From CAXBDP01 sp964598395 (lineage in GTDB: Bacteria > Bacteroidota > Bacteroidia > Cytophagales > Cyclobacteriaceae), in NCBI GenBank assembly GCA_964598395.1, contig CAZRBW010000016.1, positions 1 to 51,418 on the forward strand: DNA of 51,418 nucleotides, in the 5' to 3' direction. Each line of letters opens with the position of its first letter. Position 1 is the stretch's first letter. Both the position numbers and the translations under genes were made by a program. The notes below the pieces were generated by a model. It saw only the letters and a list, made by a program, of their open reading frames with translations, searched no databases and was not told the origin of the DNA. This document shows positions 35,147 to 43,893 of the stretch, piece by piece.

Positions 35147-36184
35147 ATGAATTTTGAAATGATTGTGAAGTCGGTTAAAAGTAGAATAGCCTTGTTGTCC
35201 ATTTTTGTGCTAAGTTTTTCAGCATGTGAAATGGTGCTCTTTGATGAAACCATTCCAAATGATCCAGTGTCAAATTTTGAGATACTTTGGAGCACAATGA
35301 ATGAACGATATGCATTTTTCGAAATCAAAAACATAGATTGGGATAGCGTGTATCAAGTTTATCGGCCTATGGTAAACAACAATATGAGTAACACCCAATT
35401 GTTTGATGTTTGCTTCGAAATGCTATCTACCTTAAGCGACGGCCACATATATTTAAGAGGTGATAGTGATCGCAGGCAATACCCCTTTTTGGCAAGTTTA
35501 GATCAAAATGTTTTCAACAAGACAGCTCTATATGCTTCATACCTTAGCAATAGGAGCCAATCAGTCGACGGCATGGTCTATCGTGATTTTGAGGATGTTG
35601 GTTATATATTTTACGAAAGCTTCACAAGCAACCTTACTGATAAAGGTCTCGATGAAGTTTTTGATAAGTTTAAAGATAAGAAGGGCTTGATCATTGATTT
35701 ACGAAATAATTCTGGGGGCAATCCAGACAATGCCTTTAAGCTTGCAGAAAGGCTAGTACCAGAAAGTAGGGAAGTAATCCATTCCAAAGTAAAGATAGGC
35801 CCAGGAAGGACTGATTTTTCTGCAACAGAAATATTCAATGTAGCGCCAAAACCTATCGGTTTTAATGGGCCGATTATCATCCTTACCAGTAGTGTTACAT
35901 TTAGCGCGGCAAATTTATTTGTGGCGATAATGCGTAATTATGAAAATGTGACACTGTATGGGCGAACCTCTGGTGGTGGTGGAGGTATTCCGGCTGTTTA
36001 CGAATTACCTAATGGTTGGACCTTCTCTTATAGCGCTTCTCTTATTACTATGCCCAATGGCTATGTAATTGAAAGAGGTTTTGCGCCTGATTTTCTAATT
36101 CAAATTAGTACAGGGTTAGTATTGATAGGAAGGGATACCATTTTGGAGTTCTCGGTCAATAATCTGCGAAATAGAACCAATTGA
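35147..36184 (+). CDS. S41-family peptidase, lipoprotein
   Basis: A 345-residue protein with a lipobox (LSFSAC, C27), so probably attached to the outer membrane's inner face. The S41 (tail-specific/tricorn-core) domain includes TLSDGHIYLRG, the IIDLRNNSGGNPDNA motif, and the nucleophile region LTSSVTFSAANLF with S253 as the likely catalytic serine. There is no PDZ domain. It overlaps the next lipoprotein gene (TTGA overlap) and is one base from the barrel gene. Confidence 0.83.
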   Translation: MNFEMIVKSVKSRIALLSIFVLSFSACEMVLFDETIPNDPVSNFEILWSTMNERYAFFEIKNIDWDSVYQVYRPMVNNNMSNTQLFDVCFEMLSTLSDGHIYLRGDSDRRQYPFLASLDQNVFNKTALYASYLSNRSQSVDGMVYRDFEDVGYIFYESFTSNLTDKGLDEVFDKFKDKKGLIIDLRNNSGGNPDNAFKLAERLVPESREVIHSKVKIGPGRTDFSATEIFNVAPKPIGFNGPIIILTSSVTFSAANLFVAIMRNYENVTLYGRTSGGGGGIPAVYELPNGWTFSYSASLITMPNGYVIERGFAPDFLIQISTGLVLIGRDTILEFSVNNLRNRTN

Positions 36185-37092
36185 AATTAGCTATAACCAT
36201 ATTGTGCATTGTCTTCTTGATGGTAGCTTGCTCTACCAATGAAAGTAACAAAATGGCACAAAGAGATGTGGAATTTGATGGTTTCGGTACCTATTGGTAT
36301 CAGGGAAAAGCCGAGCTAAATGCCTATCACCTTAAGCAATTTAGATATGGAGAATCGGTAGAAGGAGAGTCCGTTTTAATTTTTGTGACTGAAGATTTCT
36401 CTCGAAGTGAAAATGTAAAAGTAGATATAATTGATAGTGAGGATGCAGATCAGTTGAAGGTGATGAAGCTAAATTCCACCCGCGATTTTCTTACGGGAAT
36501 TTACCCTTATCATATGATGTCCTCCACCTTCACACCTATTTATAGTGATGAACAAAGTCTTAAAGTCACTGCTTCGTCACAGGAATGGTGTGGGCAATCT
36601 TTCACTTTGATAGAGCGGGAGGAAAAAGGTTTCTCAGCCGCGCTTCACTCTTATTTCGAATCAGAAGCAAATTATACATCCAAGATTTCAGGTGTGTTGG
36701 AAGATGAGTTATGGAATCTTATTCGCCTCAATCCCACATTGCTGCCGCAAGGAGAATTTATGGCTGTGCCAGGGGTGTTATCCCAACGGATGTCTCACGC
36801 CGAATTGAAAGCCTATCAAGCAAATGGAGAGTTGGCAGACTCAGAAATTGACTTTATGGAGGTGGATCGTCCAATGAAGAAGTACAGCATCAAATATCCA
36901 GAAATCGGTAGAGAGCTAATGATCTATTTTGATGCAGAATTTCCTTATGAAATCATGGCTTGGGAAGAAAAATCATCCTCCCGAGATCGAGATTACACTC
37001 GGGCAATTCGCAAAGGCAATTTGATGCTGGATTATTGGAAACGCAACTCACCAGCAGATACCATTTGGAGAGATTCGTTGAATTTGTGGTGA
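36181..37092 (+). CDS. Lipoprotein often mislabelled 'septum formation inhibitor Maf'
   Basis: The 303-residue protein starts at a TTG (36181) whose codon overlaps the S41 stop. A lipobox ends the signal (FLMVAC). The motifs TYWYQGKAELNAYHLKQFRYGE, VLIFVTEDFS and GIYPYHMMSSTFTPI match a Bacteroidota lipoprotein family that databases sometimes call Maf without real resemblance to the Maf pyrophosphatase; that is from memory. Function unknown. It ends two bases before the convergent gene. One GCGGGAGG octamer is at 36615. Confidence 0.75.
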   Translation: MKLAITILCIVFLMVACSTNESNKMAQRDVEFDGFGTYWYQGKAELNAYHLKQFRYGESVEGESVLIFVTEDFSRSENVKVDIIDSEDADQLKVMKLNSTRDFLTGIYPYHMMSSTFTPIYSDEQSLKVTASSQEWCGQSFTLIEREEKGFSAALHSYFESEANYTSKISGVLEDELWNLIRLNPTLLPQGEFMAVPGVLSQRMSHAELKAYQANGELADSEIDFMEVDRPMKKYSIKYPEIGRELMIYFDAEFPYEIMAWEEKSSSRDRDYTRAIRKGNLMLDYWKRNSPADTIWRDSLNLW

Positions 37093-37093
37093 A

Positions 37094-37660
37094 TTACTTT
37101 TCTGCTTCCAACACAGTTTTAACCGAATCGTATCCTTCTAATAGACTCTGCTCTTTGATAACTACATCTGTCATGGAAATGCCTAAAAAGCGGGCTACTT
37201 TTCGAATGCTTTCAGGTGTGTCATTCAAGTCTATACTTATTAGTCCGGTAAGCAACATGTTTCCAAAATCGTTGTAATCATCTTGTAAAGTGTAGAGCTG
37301 ATTAATTGCTTGTATTTGATCGATTTTCAAATCGTTGATTATACCAGTTTGAATTCCTGTATTGTATGCGCTATTGGTAAGTTTCAAGGTTCTTGTCCCT
37401 TGAAAAAATGTAGGATTCGTAGTGTTAATTTCAGGGTTGGAATAGTACCTACTGCTATCCCTTACCATTTTGTGGTATCCAATAACATTATTTAATTTAC
37501 TTTCATTGGACTCAATTTCAGAATACAGATTCTCAATAAATACATCGAGCTGATTATTTCTCTTTCTGGAATCAGCCCAGTTGGAAACAACAAACCCAAG
37601 ATACACACCAATCATTACAGGAATGATTTGTATGAAAATATCACCAATTTTCCGCTTCAT
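37094..37660 (-). CDS. DUF6090-like membrane protein
   Basis: About 188 residues from the ATG at 37660 (MKRKIGDIFIQ); ten earlier codons are open but carry no typical sequence. One N-terminal helix (IIPVMIGVYLGFVVSNW) is followed by a helical, acidic domain rich in coiled-coil-like segments (NQLDVFIENLYSEIESNESKL). This layout fits the DUF6090 group, which has no known function. It is single, convergent with the envelope operon. Confidence 0.65.
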   Translation of the reverse strand: MKRKIGDIFIQIIPVMIGVYLGFVVSNWADSRKRNNQLDVFIENLYSEIESNESKLNNVIGYHKMVRDSSRYYSNPEINTTNPTFFQGTRTLKLTNSAYNTGIQTGIINDLKIDQIQAINQLYTLQDDYNDFGNMLLTGLISIDLNDTPESIRKVARFLGISMTDVVIKEQSLLEGYDSVKTVLEAEK

Positions 37661-37859
37661 AGTAGTTGTCTTTATAGTGTGTTTGGCCACCGTTAACTTC
37701 TTAGAAAATAGTAGTAACTGTTGATAAAGAGTGTTTTGAAATGCAAATAACTAACACAATTTAATAAACCCAATGCAATTCTATGCGCAAATAAAAAGAA
37801 TGTTTGATTACAATAGCGTAGTTTCTTTTTTGGAGAAAAATCACTGCTTACATAGGAAG

Positions 37860-38822
37860 TTAAAATCCTTGAGCGAGCAGGAAATAAATAGGCATGCCTA
37901 TGGTAATATTAATTGGGAATGTAACAGCCAAAGCCATAGGCAAATATAGACCTGGATTTGCTTTTGGTACTGATATTTTCATTGCGGCTGGCACAGCAAT
38001 GTAGGAAGCACTTGCTGCAAGGATGGCAAACATAAATCTATTGCTTACATCCTGAGTGATGGCTGAACTCAATATGGCAACGATGCTTCCGTTTACCAAA
38101 GGCAATATGATAGCAAAGAGAAGAGGAAACCAGCCAAAAGAAAAGAAGGCTTTCAACTTTTTGCCACTAGTGATTCCCATATCTAGAAGAAAAATTGCCA
38201 AGAATCCTTTAAAAAGGTCATTGGTAAAAGGCTCTATCCCCTGAGCTTGCTTGGCATCTGCAAAATAGCCAATGATTAGACTGCCCATAATCAGCAAAAC
38301 ACTTCCATTGGTAAATGAATGTCTTAGCACCGATCGTTTGTTAATACTACTATTTTTTTCCTTATTGAAAATAGTAAGCAGTACTAAGCCAACAATGATT
38401 GCAGGAGACTCCATTAAGGCCATAATAGCCACCATGTGCCCATGCGCGACCATTTGTTGTGATTCCAGAAAAGACACGGCGGTAACAAAGGTAACCGCAC
38501 TTACTGAGCCATAAGCAGCAGCAATTGCAGCCGAATCATACACATTAAGTTTTATTTTAAGGATAAAAAAAATGTATAGCGGAATAATAGCAGCGATTGC
38601 GATGCCGAACAACATCGACCAGCCAATTTCACTCGTGATGGTTTCATGCGACAACTCTTGACCACCTCTGAAGCCAATGGCAAAGAGAAGGTAGAGTGAA
38701 ATGAACTTTGAAGAATTAGAAGGAATTTCTAAATCACTTTTCAAATAGACCGCAATAATTCCTAACACGAAAAACAGTAAAGCTGGATTGGTTAGATTCT
38801 CAATGAGCAGGTTGAAATTCAT
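37860..38822 (-). CDS. Sodium-dependent bicarbonate transporter (SbtA family)
   Basis: A 320-residue membrane protein with about ten helices. Segments such as LYLLFAIGFRGGQELSH, AAAYGSVSAVTFVTAVSFLE and FAILAASASYIAVPAAMKISVPKANPGLYLP are characteristic of SbtA, the high-affinity sodium/bicarbonate symporter first described in cyanobacteria. Its partner SbtB (a PII-like protein) is not evident. It may end a unit of icd, 39147-39560 and 38873-39154, all on the minus strand; the LysR regulator of the CbbR/CmpR kind sits divergently at the head. Confidence 0.88.
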   Translation of the reverse strand: MNFNLLIENLTNPALLFFVLGIIAVYLKSDLEIPSNSSKFISLYLLFAIGFRGGQELSHETITSEIGWSMLFGIAIAAIIPLYIFFILKIKLNVYDSAAIAAAYGSVSAVTFVTAVSFLESQQMVAHGHMVAIMALMESPAIIVGLVLLTIFNKEKNSSINKRSVLRHSFTNGSVLLIMGSLIIGYFADAKQAQGIEPFTNDLFKGFLAIFLLDMGITSGKKLKAFFSFGWFPLLFAIILPLVNGSIVAILSSAITQDVSNRFMFAILAASASYIAVPAAMKISVPKANPGLYLPMALAVTFPINITIGMPIYFLLAQGF

Positions 38823-38872
38823 TTTATTTTGGTAGAGGATAACGCGGTCTATTTGAAAAGTAATTTGATGAA

Positions 38873-39154
38873 TTAACCTTCAGATATAGATAGTATAATC
38901 TCAGAATTGATGGTTATTTGTTTTTTGCTTGTATTTGCTTCTGCTAATAATTTTGTCAATTTTTCAACCTCATGCTTTAGTTGTGGAATTCTTTTCTGAG
39001 CAGTCGCATCAACTTCCCCAAACCGTTCTATTGAGCTGAAGTTTTTAAGTTCATGGAAGTCGATTTTTGCAGAGAAGAGATTCATAAGAATTTCTTTTGC
39101 TTCTTCATTCGAAAAAGTACCCTCGATCAGTGTTAGCTTTTCTGTTTTATTCAT
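38873..39154 (-). CDS. Small conserved hypothetical protein
   Basis: A 93-residue soluble protein with no signal or membrane segment. It has an EGTFSNEEAKEILMNLFSAKIDFHELKNFSS stretch, then a helix-rich basic-acidic segment (QLKHEVEKLTKLLAEA). I have an impression of a small Bacteroidota family without function. It overlaps the 137-residue gene by eight bases and precedes the SbtA-family gene by 50 bases. By position and size it could stand where SbtB lies in other species, but I see no PII signature. Confidence 0.6.
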   Translation of the reverse strand: MNKTEKLTLIEGTFSNEEAKEILMNLFSAKIDFHELKNFSSIERFGEVDATAQKRIPQLKHEVEKLTKLLAEANTSKKQITINSEIILSISEG

Positions 39155-39560
39155 GATTTTTATGGTTTTGTTTATTTAGGAATAGAGCTGCCATTGCAGC
39201 AAAAATTATTGAAAATGAGACAAGTAGCTGGCTGAAAGCAGAATTGTCAATGAAAAAGGCTGCGGCCATAGTCAAAAGCAAAAATCCTAGGTGTATCGCC
39301 GCTGCAAATGGGAATGGGCCTCGTTGTGATTGGTGGCTAATCGTATTAGAACTGATAAATTCCTCAATTTCTAGACGCTGCATTTCACTCAATTCTTGTT
39401 CATCGAATTCCAAATTCTCAAGTATCAAATCGGTGAACTCTGGATTCTCAGCATAATAGCTTTTGTTGCGTTTTTGATCCTTCCGAAGTTCACCGGTTCT
39501 GGTATTCGATCCATTAGACTGCTTCATGTTCTTTTCTTCTTCGCGTGATTGTTTTTCCAT
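39147..39560 (-). CDS. Small membrane protein with acidic N-terminus
   Basis: A 137-residue protein. The first 80 residues are highly charged (RKDQKRNKSYYAENPEFTD, then acidic FDEQELSEMQRLEIEEF), followed by two hydrophobic helices (about 84-104 and 112-131) and a basic tail. No family is recognised. A second ATG at 39527 could be the start. It lies 11 bases after icd, so it is probably translated from the same message. Confidence 0.6.
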   Translation of the reverse strand: MEKQSREEEKNMKQSNGSNTRTGELRKDQKRNKSYYAENPEFTDLILENLEFDEQELSEMQRLEIEEFISSNTISHQSQRGPFPFAAAIHLGFLLLTMAAAFFIDNSAFSQLLVSFSIIFAAMAALFLNKQNHKNHE

Positions 39561-39571
39561 GTTTGCTGTTT

Positions 39572-41008
39572 TTATTGTCCTTGTCCCAAAGAGTAAGCAG
39601 CCTTGCCGTCAAACTCATATAAGTTTTCGGTTTTGATGGTGTCGATATCCTGTTTGATTGCATTGTTTAATAAATCGACAATGCTAGCCTTATCTGGTAG
39701 TGTGCCATTGCTAGGCTTAAATCTGCAACGCCAATGGTCTGTGCAAAAGGTTTCCTTAAAGCCTTCTGGCCAAACCTTGATTCCACGATTAGTTATCATG
39801 GTGAGGTTGATTCCATTGCTTTCAATCGCTTTCAGTTTGGAGGCAAGCTCATTTGGGTCTTCGCCCGCCCAATGCACAAATACATCTACACCTACTAATT
39901 GCTTCTTTGCAGGTGTTTTGCGCTGGTATTTTGGGAGCTTGAATACAGTGGAATTTGCATAACTTACTTCTTTGAAAATGACCGGCTTTTTACCAAGATT
40001 ATTGATTACAGCTTGGGCAAATTCTTTTGTGCCTACCTTTTGTACGCTCCAGCCTTCTTTATAAATGTCTGTAGTATGGATGCCTTCCTCCAAAGTGAGC
40101 AACCAAGCATTTTGGATTTTTTCAGCTACAGATGTTTGGCCGATATGATTCAACATCATAATCGCTCCTTGCAATAAGCCAGAAGGATTTGCTATATTTT
40201 TGCCAGCGATGTCTGGCGCAGTACCGTGAATTGCCTCGAACATTGCGCACTCTTCACCGATGTTGGCTGAGCCACCAAGTCCAACCGAGCCAGTAATCTC
40301 TGCAGCAATATCTGAGATGATATCTCCGTACAAATTTGGCATTACAATCACATCGAATCTTTCGGGCGATTCAGCCACTTTTGCGGCACCGATGTCAACT
40401 ATCCAATGTTCATTCTCGATCTGAGGATACTCCTTGGCAATCTCATCAAATACTTGATGAAACAGACCATCGGTTTGCTTCATGATATTATCCTTGGTGA
40501 AGCAGGTGACTTTCTTTCTGTTCTGCTGCTTGGCATATTCGAAAGCATATCTGATTATCTTTTCACAACCTGGCCTGCTTATTAGTTTTAGGCATTGTAC
40601 TACTTCGTCTGTTTGCTGATGTTCGATGCCTGCATATAAATCCTCTTCATTTTCTCTGATAATTACTATGTCCATTTTGGGATGCTTGGTGCGAATAACC
40701 GGGTGGAGGCTAGCGCAGGGGCGTACATTTGCATACAAACCGAGTGATTTGCGGGTGGTTACATTTAGGCTTTTGTAGCCTCCGCCTTGTGGAGTTGTGA
40801 TTGGGGCTTTTAAAAAAATCTTATTACCTCTTATACTCTCCCAAGCTTGCGGAGCAATGCCTGAAGTATTGCCAGAGAGATATACTTTTTCGCCTACTTC
40901 AATCTCATCAACTTCTATATCAGCTCCCGCTGCAAAAATTATTTCTAAAGTTGCGTCCATAATTTCTGGACCTATGCCATCGCCTTTTGCTATTGTAATT
41001 TTTGTCAT
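39572..41008 (-). CDS. icd: NADP-dependent isocitrate dehydrogenase
   Basis: TCA-cycle enzyme converting isocitrate to 2-oxoglutarate and CO2. The ATG at 41008 gives 478 residues; the frame is open further upstream but passes through the promoter region. The N-terminal dehydrogenase core has TKITIAKGDGIGPEIM, the substrate loop TTRKSLGLYANVRPC, the IREN segment and the cofactor region HGTAPDIAGKNIANPSG. A C-terminal extension of about 140 residues matches the Thermus-type enzyme. Divergent from the LysR gene, and head of a possible four-gene unit ending in the bicarbonate transporter. Confidence 0.93.
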   Translation of the reverse strand: MTKITIAKGDGIGPEIMDATLEIIFAAGADIEVDEIEVGEKVYLSGNTSGIAPQAWESIRGNKIFLKAPITTPQGGGYKSLNVTTRKSLGLYANVRPCASLHPVIRTKHPKMDIVIIRENEEDLYAGIEHQQTDEVVQCLKLISRPGCEKIIRYAFEYAKQQNRKKVTCFTKDNIMKQTDGLFHQVFDEIAKEYPQIENEHWIVDIGAAKVAESPERFDVIVMPNLYGDIISDIAAEITGSVGLGGSANIGEECAMFEAIHGTAPDIAGKNIANPSGLLQGAIMMLNHIGQTSVAEKIQNAWLLTLEEGIHTTDIYKEGWSVQKVGTKEFAQAVINNLGKKPVIFKEVSYANSTVFKLPKYQRKTPAKKQLVGVDVFVHWAGEDPNELASKLKAIESNGINLTMITNRGIKVWPEGFKETFCTDHWRCRFKPSNGTLPDKASIVDLLNNAIKQDIDTIKTENLYEFDGKAAYSLGQGQ

Positions 41009-41071
41009 TCTTATAGTTGCTATTTGATTTACTGACGCAAATTTGGGAAGTGAAACACATAAATTTTTATT

Positions 41072-41079
41072 TATATTTG
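41072..41079 (+). promoter_or_regulatory. Likely -7 box of the LysR gene
   Basis: TATATTTG fits TAnnTTTG and ends 24 bases before the LysR start. A TTTG lies at 41042-41045, 26 bases upstream, a little further than usual. The 95-base region between icd and the regulator is where LysR binding sites are expected. Confidence 0.4.
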
Positions 41080-41103
41080 TAATACAAAGCATAAGTTAAT
41101 TTT

Positions 41104-42027
41104 ATGAATTACACCTTAAATCAGCTTAGGATTTTCCTTAAAATTGTTCAGACACAAAGTGTTACGAAGGCTTCGGAGGAGTTGCATTTGACCCAACCTG
41201 CGGTGTCAATACAGTTGAAAAATTTTCAAGATCAATTTGATATTCCTCTTACTGAGGTGGTTGGAAGAAAAATTTATATCACGGAATTTGGGAAGGAAAT
41301 TGCCGAAGCTGCTGAGAATATTATTGATCAAGTACATGAAATCAATTACAAAACCCTCGCTTATAAAGGGCAAATGATTGGTCGGCTCAAGTTTTCGGTG
41401 GTGTCAACAGGGAAGTATGTGATGCCTTATTTTCTTACAGATTTTATGAAAATGCACTCAGGAATTGAGTTGATAATGGATGTGACTAATAAAAATAAGG
41501 TAGTAGAGAGTTTAGAAAGTAATGAAGTTGACTTTGCGCTTGTTTCTATATTGCCAAGCAATCTGCAGGTGGAAAAACTAGATTTACTTCAAAACAAGCT
41601 GTTCTTGGTAGGTAATACTAAAACTAAGCTTAAGAAGCGACTTAATGCTAGCGAAGCTTTTCAAACCCTCCCGCTGATTTTTAGAGAAAAGGGCTCAGGT
41701 ACAAGGCAAACCATGGAAAATTTTATCGTACAGAATGATTTCAAGGTTATGAAAAAGATGGAGCTAACCTCAAATGAAGCAGTGAAACAATCACTTTTAG
41801 CAGGCTTGGGATATTCCATAATGCCATTAATTGGGATCAAAAACGAACTGCACAACAATGAACTTCAAATCATACCAATCAAAGGCTTGCCAATAACCAC
41901 TACTTGGAGTTTGATTTGGCTGAAAGGGAAAAAGCATTCACCTGTTTCTGCATCATTTTTATCTTTCTTGAAAAACGAGAAGGATCGAATCGTACACGAG
42001 ACCTTTCATTGGTATGAGCAGTATTAG
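41104..42027 (+). CDS. LysR-type regulator, CbbR/CmpR-like
   Basis: A 307-residue transcription regulator. The N-terminal winged helix-turn-helix (NQLRIFLKIVQTQSVTKASEELHLTQPAVSIQLK) is typical of LysR. The effector domain begins GRLKFSVVSTGKYVMPYFLTDFMKMHSGIELIMDV, which resembles CbbR/RbcR/CmpR proteins that sense carbon status and control CO2 fixation or bicarbonate uptake; that subfamily assignment is my reading. It is divergent from icd, the usual geometry for a LysR regulator and its target, and the SbtA-like gene is 2.2 kb away on the icd side. Confidence 0.88.
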   Translation: MNYTLNQLRIFLKIVQTQSVTKASEELHLTQPAVSIQLKNFQDQFDIPLTEVVGRKIYITEFGKEIAEAAENIIDQVHEINYKTLAYKGQMIGRLKFSVVSTGKYVMPYFLTDFMKMHSGIELIMDVTNKNKVVESLESNEVDFALVSILPSNLQVEKLDLLQNKLFLVGNTKTKLKKRLNASEAFQTLPLIFREKGSGTRQTMENFIVQNDFKVMKKMELTSNEAVKQSLLAGLGYSIMPLIGIKNELHNNELQIIPIKGLPITTTWSLIWLKGKKHSPVSASFLSFLKNEKDRIVHETFHWYEQY

Positions 42028-42042
42028 TTTGGCCAACTCGTG

Positions 42043-43011
42043 CTATTTATCCACGATTCTAATAATCACATTTCCTGTTTTCTGCCCTGTCTCCACATAT
42101 TTATAGGCCTCTACAATTTCATCCAGACTATATTCTCTGTCGATCACAGGCTTGAATTTTCCTTGTTCTACGAGGGATTTCAGAAAATTAACATCGTCCT
42201 TACTTATGGTAGGAATGGGAAATAGTACGCGTTTTCCACCCAATATTGGCGTAGTCAAAGCATAGAAAATGTTCTCAGCATTCTTGCCTAATTCGGTGGA
42301 AACATAAACGCCTTTATCTGTAAGCAATGGCTTGCATTGGCCAAAAGAACTCTTGCCAACTGCATCAAAAATAAATGGAAACTTTGTGGAGGTATCGGTG
42401 AAATCTTGGGTTTGGTAGTCGATCACCACATCGGCGCCGAGGGAGCTTACCAATTCAATATTTTTGGTATTACACACTGCCGTGACTCTTGCTTGAAAAT
42501 GCTTCAACAACTGCACCGCCGCAGATCCAATAGCGCCTGTAGCACCATATACCAAGATTTCCTGTTCCGGTTGGATATTAAAAGCCTTGATGTAGTTGAG
42601 GGCATAATGCGCGCCTTCGGTGATGGCAGCCGCTTCATAAAAATCTAAATTGTGAGGCAATGTGGTAATAGCGTCATTTTCTGCAATGGTCATATACTCA
42701 GCATGCCCTCCAAAATGTATATCGTTGTAGCCAAATACCTTATCGCCAATTTTGAAGCTTTGCACTTCCAATCCAATTGCGTCAATTACTCCTGAAAACT
42801 CACAGCCTAGGGTTTGCTGTTTAGGCCGAAATAGTCCACTCCAAAATCTTGAAACAAAATACTCAGCACTACGAAAACCTGCGTCCGTTCTGTTGACGGT
42901 ACTTGCATATACCTTTACCAATACTTCATTTTCTTTGGGTATTGGTTTTTGTACATCCTTTACTTCAACAACTTCTGGAGGACCATATTGGGTATGAATT
43001 GCGGCTTTCAT
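42043..43011 (-). CDS. MDR-family NAD(P)-dependent alcohol/quinone oxidoreductase
   Basis: About 322 residues from the ATG at 43011. The N-terminal GroES-like domain (YGPPEVVEVKDVQKPIPKENEVLVKVYASTVNRTDAG) and the Rossmann fold (YGATGAIGSAAVQLLKHF) are those of the quinone oxidoreductase branch of medium-chain dehydrogenases. The zinc-binding cysteines of true alcohol dehydrogenases are absent. The substrate is unknown. It is convergent with the LysR gene, 15 bases away. Confidence 0.9.
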   Translation of the reverse strand: MKAAIHTQYGPPEVVEVKDVQKPIPKENEVLVKVYASTVNRTDAGFRSAEYFVSRFWSGLFRPKQQTLGCEFSGVIDAIGLEVQSFKIGDKVFGYNDIHFGGHAEYMTIAENDAITTLPHNLDFYEAAAITEGAHYALNYIKAFNIQPEQEILVYGATGAIGSAAVQLLKHFQARVTAVCNTKNIELVSSLGADVVIDYQTQDFTDTSTKFPFIFDAVGKSSFGQCKPLLTDKGVYVSTELGKNAENIFYALTTPILGGKRVLFPIPTISKDDVNFLKSLVEQGKFKPVIDREYSLDEIVEAYKYVETGQKTGNVIIRIVDK

Positions 43012-43122
43012 TAGGCGGTTTTTATGGTTCAATTGAGGACGTTTTCAGAGAATGTTATAAATCGCCATGGAAGTTAAAAATCTATTGGAATGCTAAATAC
43101 CAATTATTTTAAATGGTAAATA

Positions 43123-43683
43123 TCAAACTCTTAACGCTCCACGAAAGCCGCGAGCGCCGTAGTAAGAATCGGCTCCATTGTGATACACAAATACAGACCC
43201 GTAGCGCCAATCGCCGAAAATGGCTCCACCGAGTTTGCGCATGGCGGGAGGTGTCTTGAGCCAACTAGAAGTCTTGGTGTCGAAAGGGCCTAATTGCTGT
43301 AATTGATGATATTGCTCTGCAGATAGTAATTCTATGCCCATTTCAGCAGCCATACCTACTGCACTATGCTCAGGTTTAAATTTCTTTCGAGATTCCAAGG
43401 CCTCCGGATCGTAGCAAATACTCCTTCTTTCACTAGGGCTTTCAGCTGAGCAGTCGCAAAAGAGATATTCATCAGACTCTTCGTAGTAAGCCACTACATC
43501 GGGCTCGCCGCCTGTTTCTTCCATTTGCTGTAGAGCCCAGAGCTTTTCAGGCATTTTTTCAAGCTTGGCTTTTATCTCAATCCACTCCATATCAGGATGG
43601 CGCTTTAAATTCCTTTCAAATCGATCTTCTAATATCTTGAGTAGACTTTCCTTTTGGTTTTGGCTTAGGTTTTTGGTGGACAT
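43123..43683 (-). CDS. DUF4256 protein
   Basis: A 186-residue soluble protein of the DUF4256 family. Typical stretches are EDRFERNLKRHPDMEW, LWALQQMEETGGEPDVV, the cysteine pair in EYLFCDCSAESPSERRS and the late YHNGADSYYGARGFRG. Function unknown. It is transcribed behind an elaborate symmetric operator (43714-43766), so expression is probably tightly controlled. A weak -7 box (TAAATTTC on the minus strand, 43702-43695) lies between operator and gene. One GCGGGAGG octamer is at 43244. Confidence 0.85.
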   Translation of the reverse strand: MSTKNLSQNQKESLLKILEDRFERNLKRHPDMEWIEIKAKLEKMPEKLWALQQMEETGGEPDVVAYYEESDEYLFCDCSAESPSERRSICYDPEALESRKKFKPEHSAVGMAAEMGIELLSAEQYHQLQQLGPFDTKTSSWLKTPPAMRKLGGAIFGDWRYGSVFVYHNGADSYYGARGFRGALRV

Positions 43684-43713
43684 TTTTTTATTGGAAATTT
43701 AGCAATATTTTTT

Positions 43714-43766
43714 TGTTCACAGATTCTAGCTGTTCACGTTACGTGAACAAACTAAAAATGTGAACA
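43714..43766. promoter_or_regulatory. 53-base symmetric operator before the DUF4256 gene
   Basis: A perfect palindrome TGTTCACGTTACGTGAACA (43731-43749, nine-base arms around one base) is flanked at equal distance by two more half-sites: TGTTCAC (43714-43720) on the left and GTGAACA (43760-43766) on the right, each separated by exactly ten bases. The whole array is symmetric around base 43740. It lies 31 bases upstream of the DUF4256 start codon, over the expected -33 region. Confidence 0.7.
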
Positions 43767-43893
43767 TAATCATTGTAATCAAAAGTCATTGTTAAAGGCT
43801 TTATTGAATTTGCTTTGATAGGTGCATTTCAAGATATCGGATTGCAAATCCTTTTTATCAGGCTTTGGGATTGTGAATTTTGAATAGTGGGTT

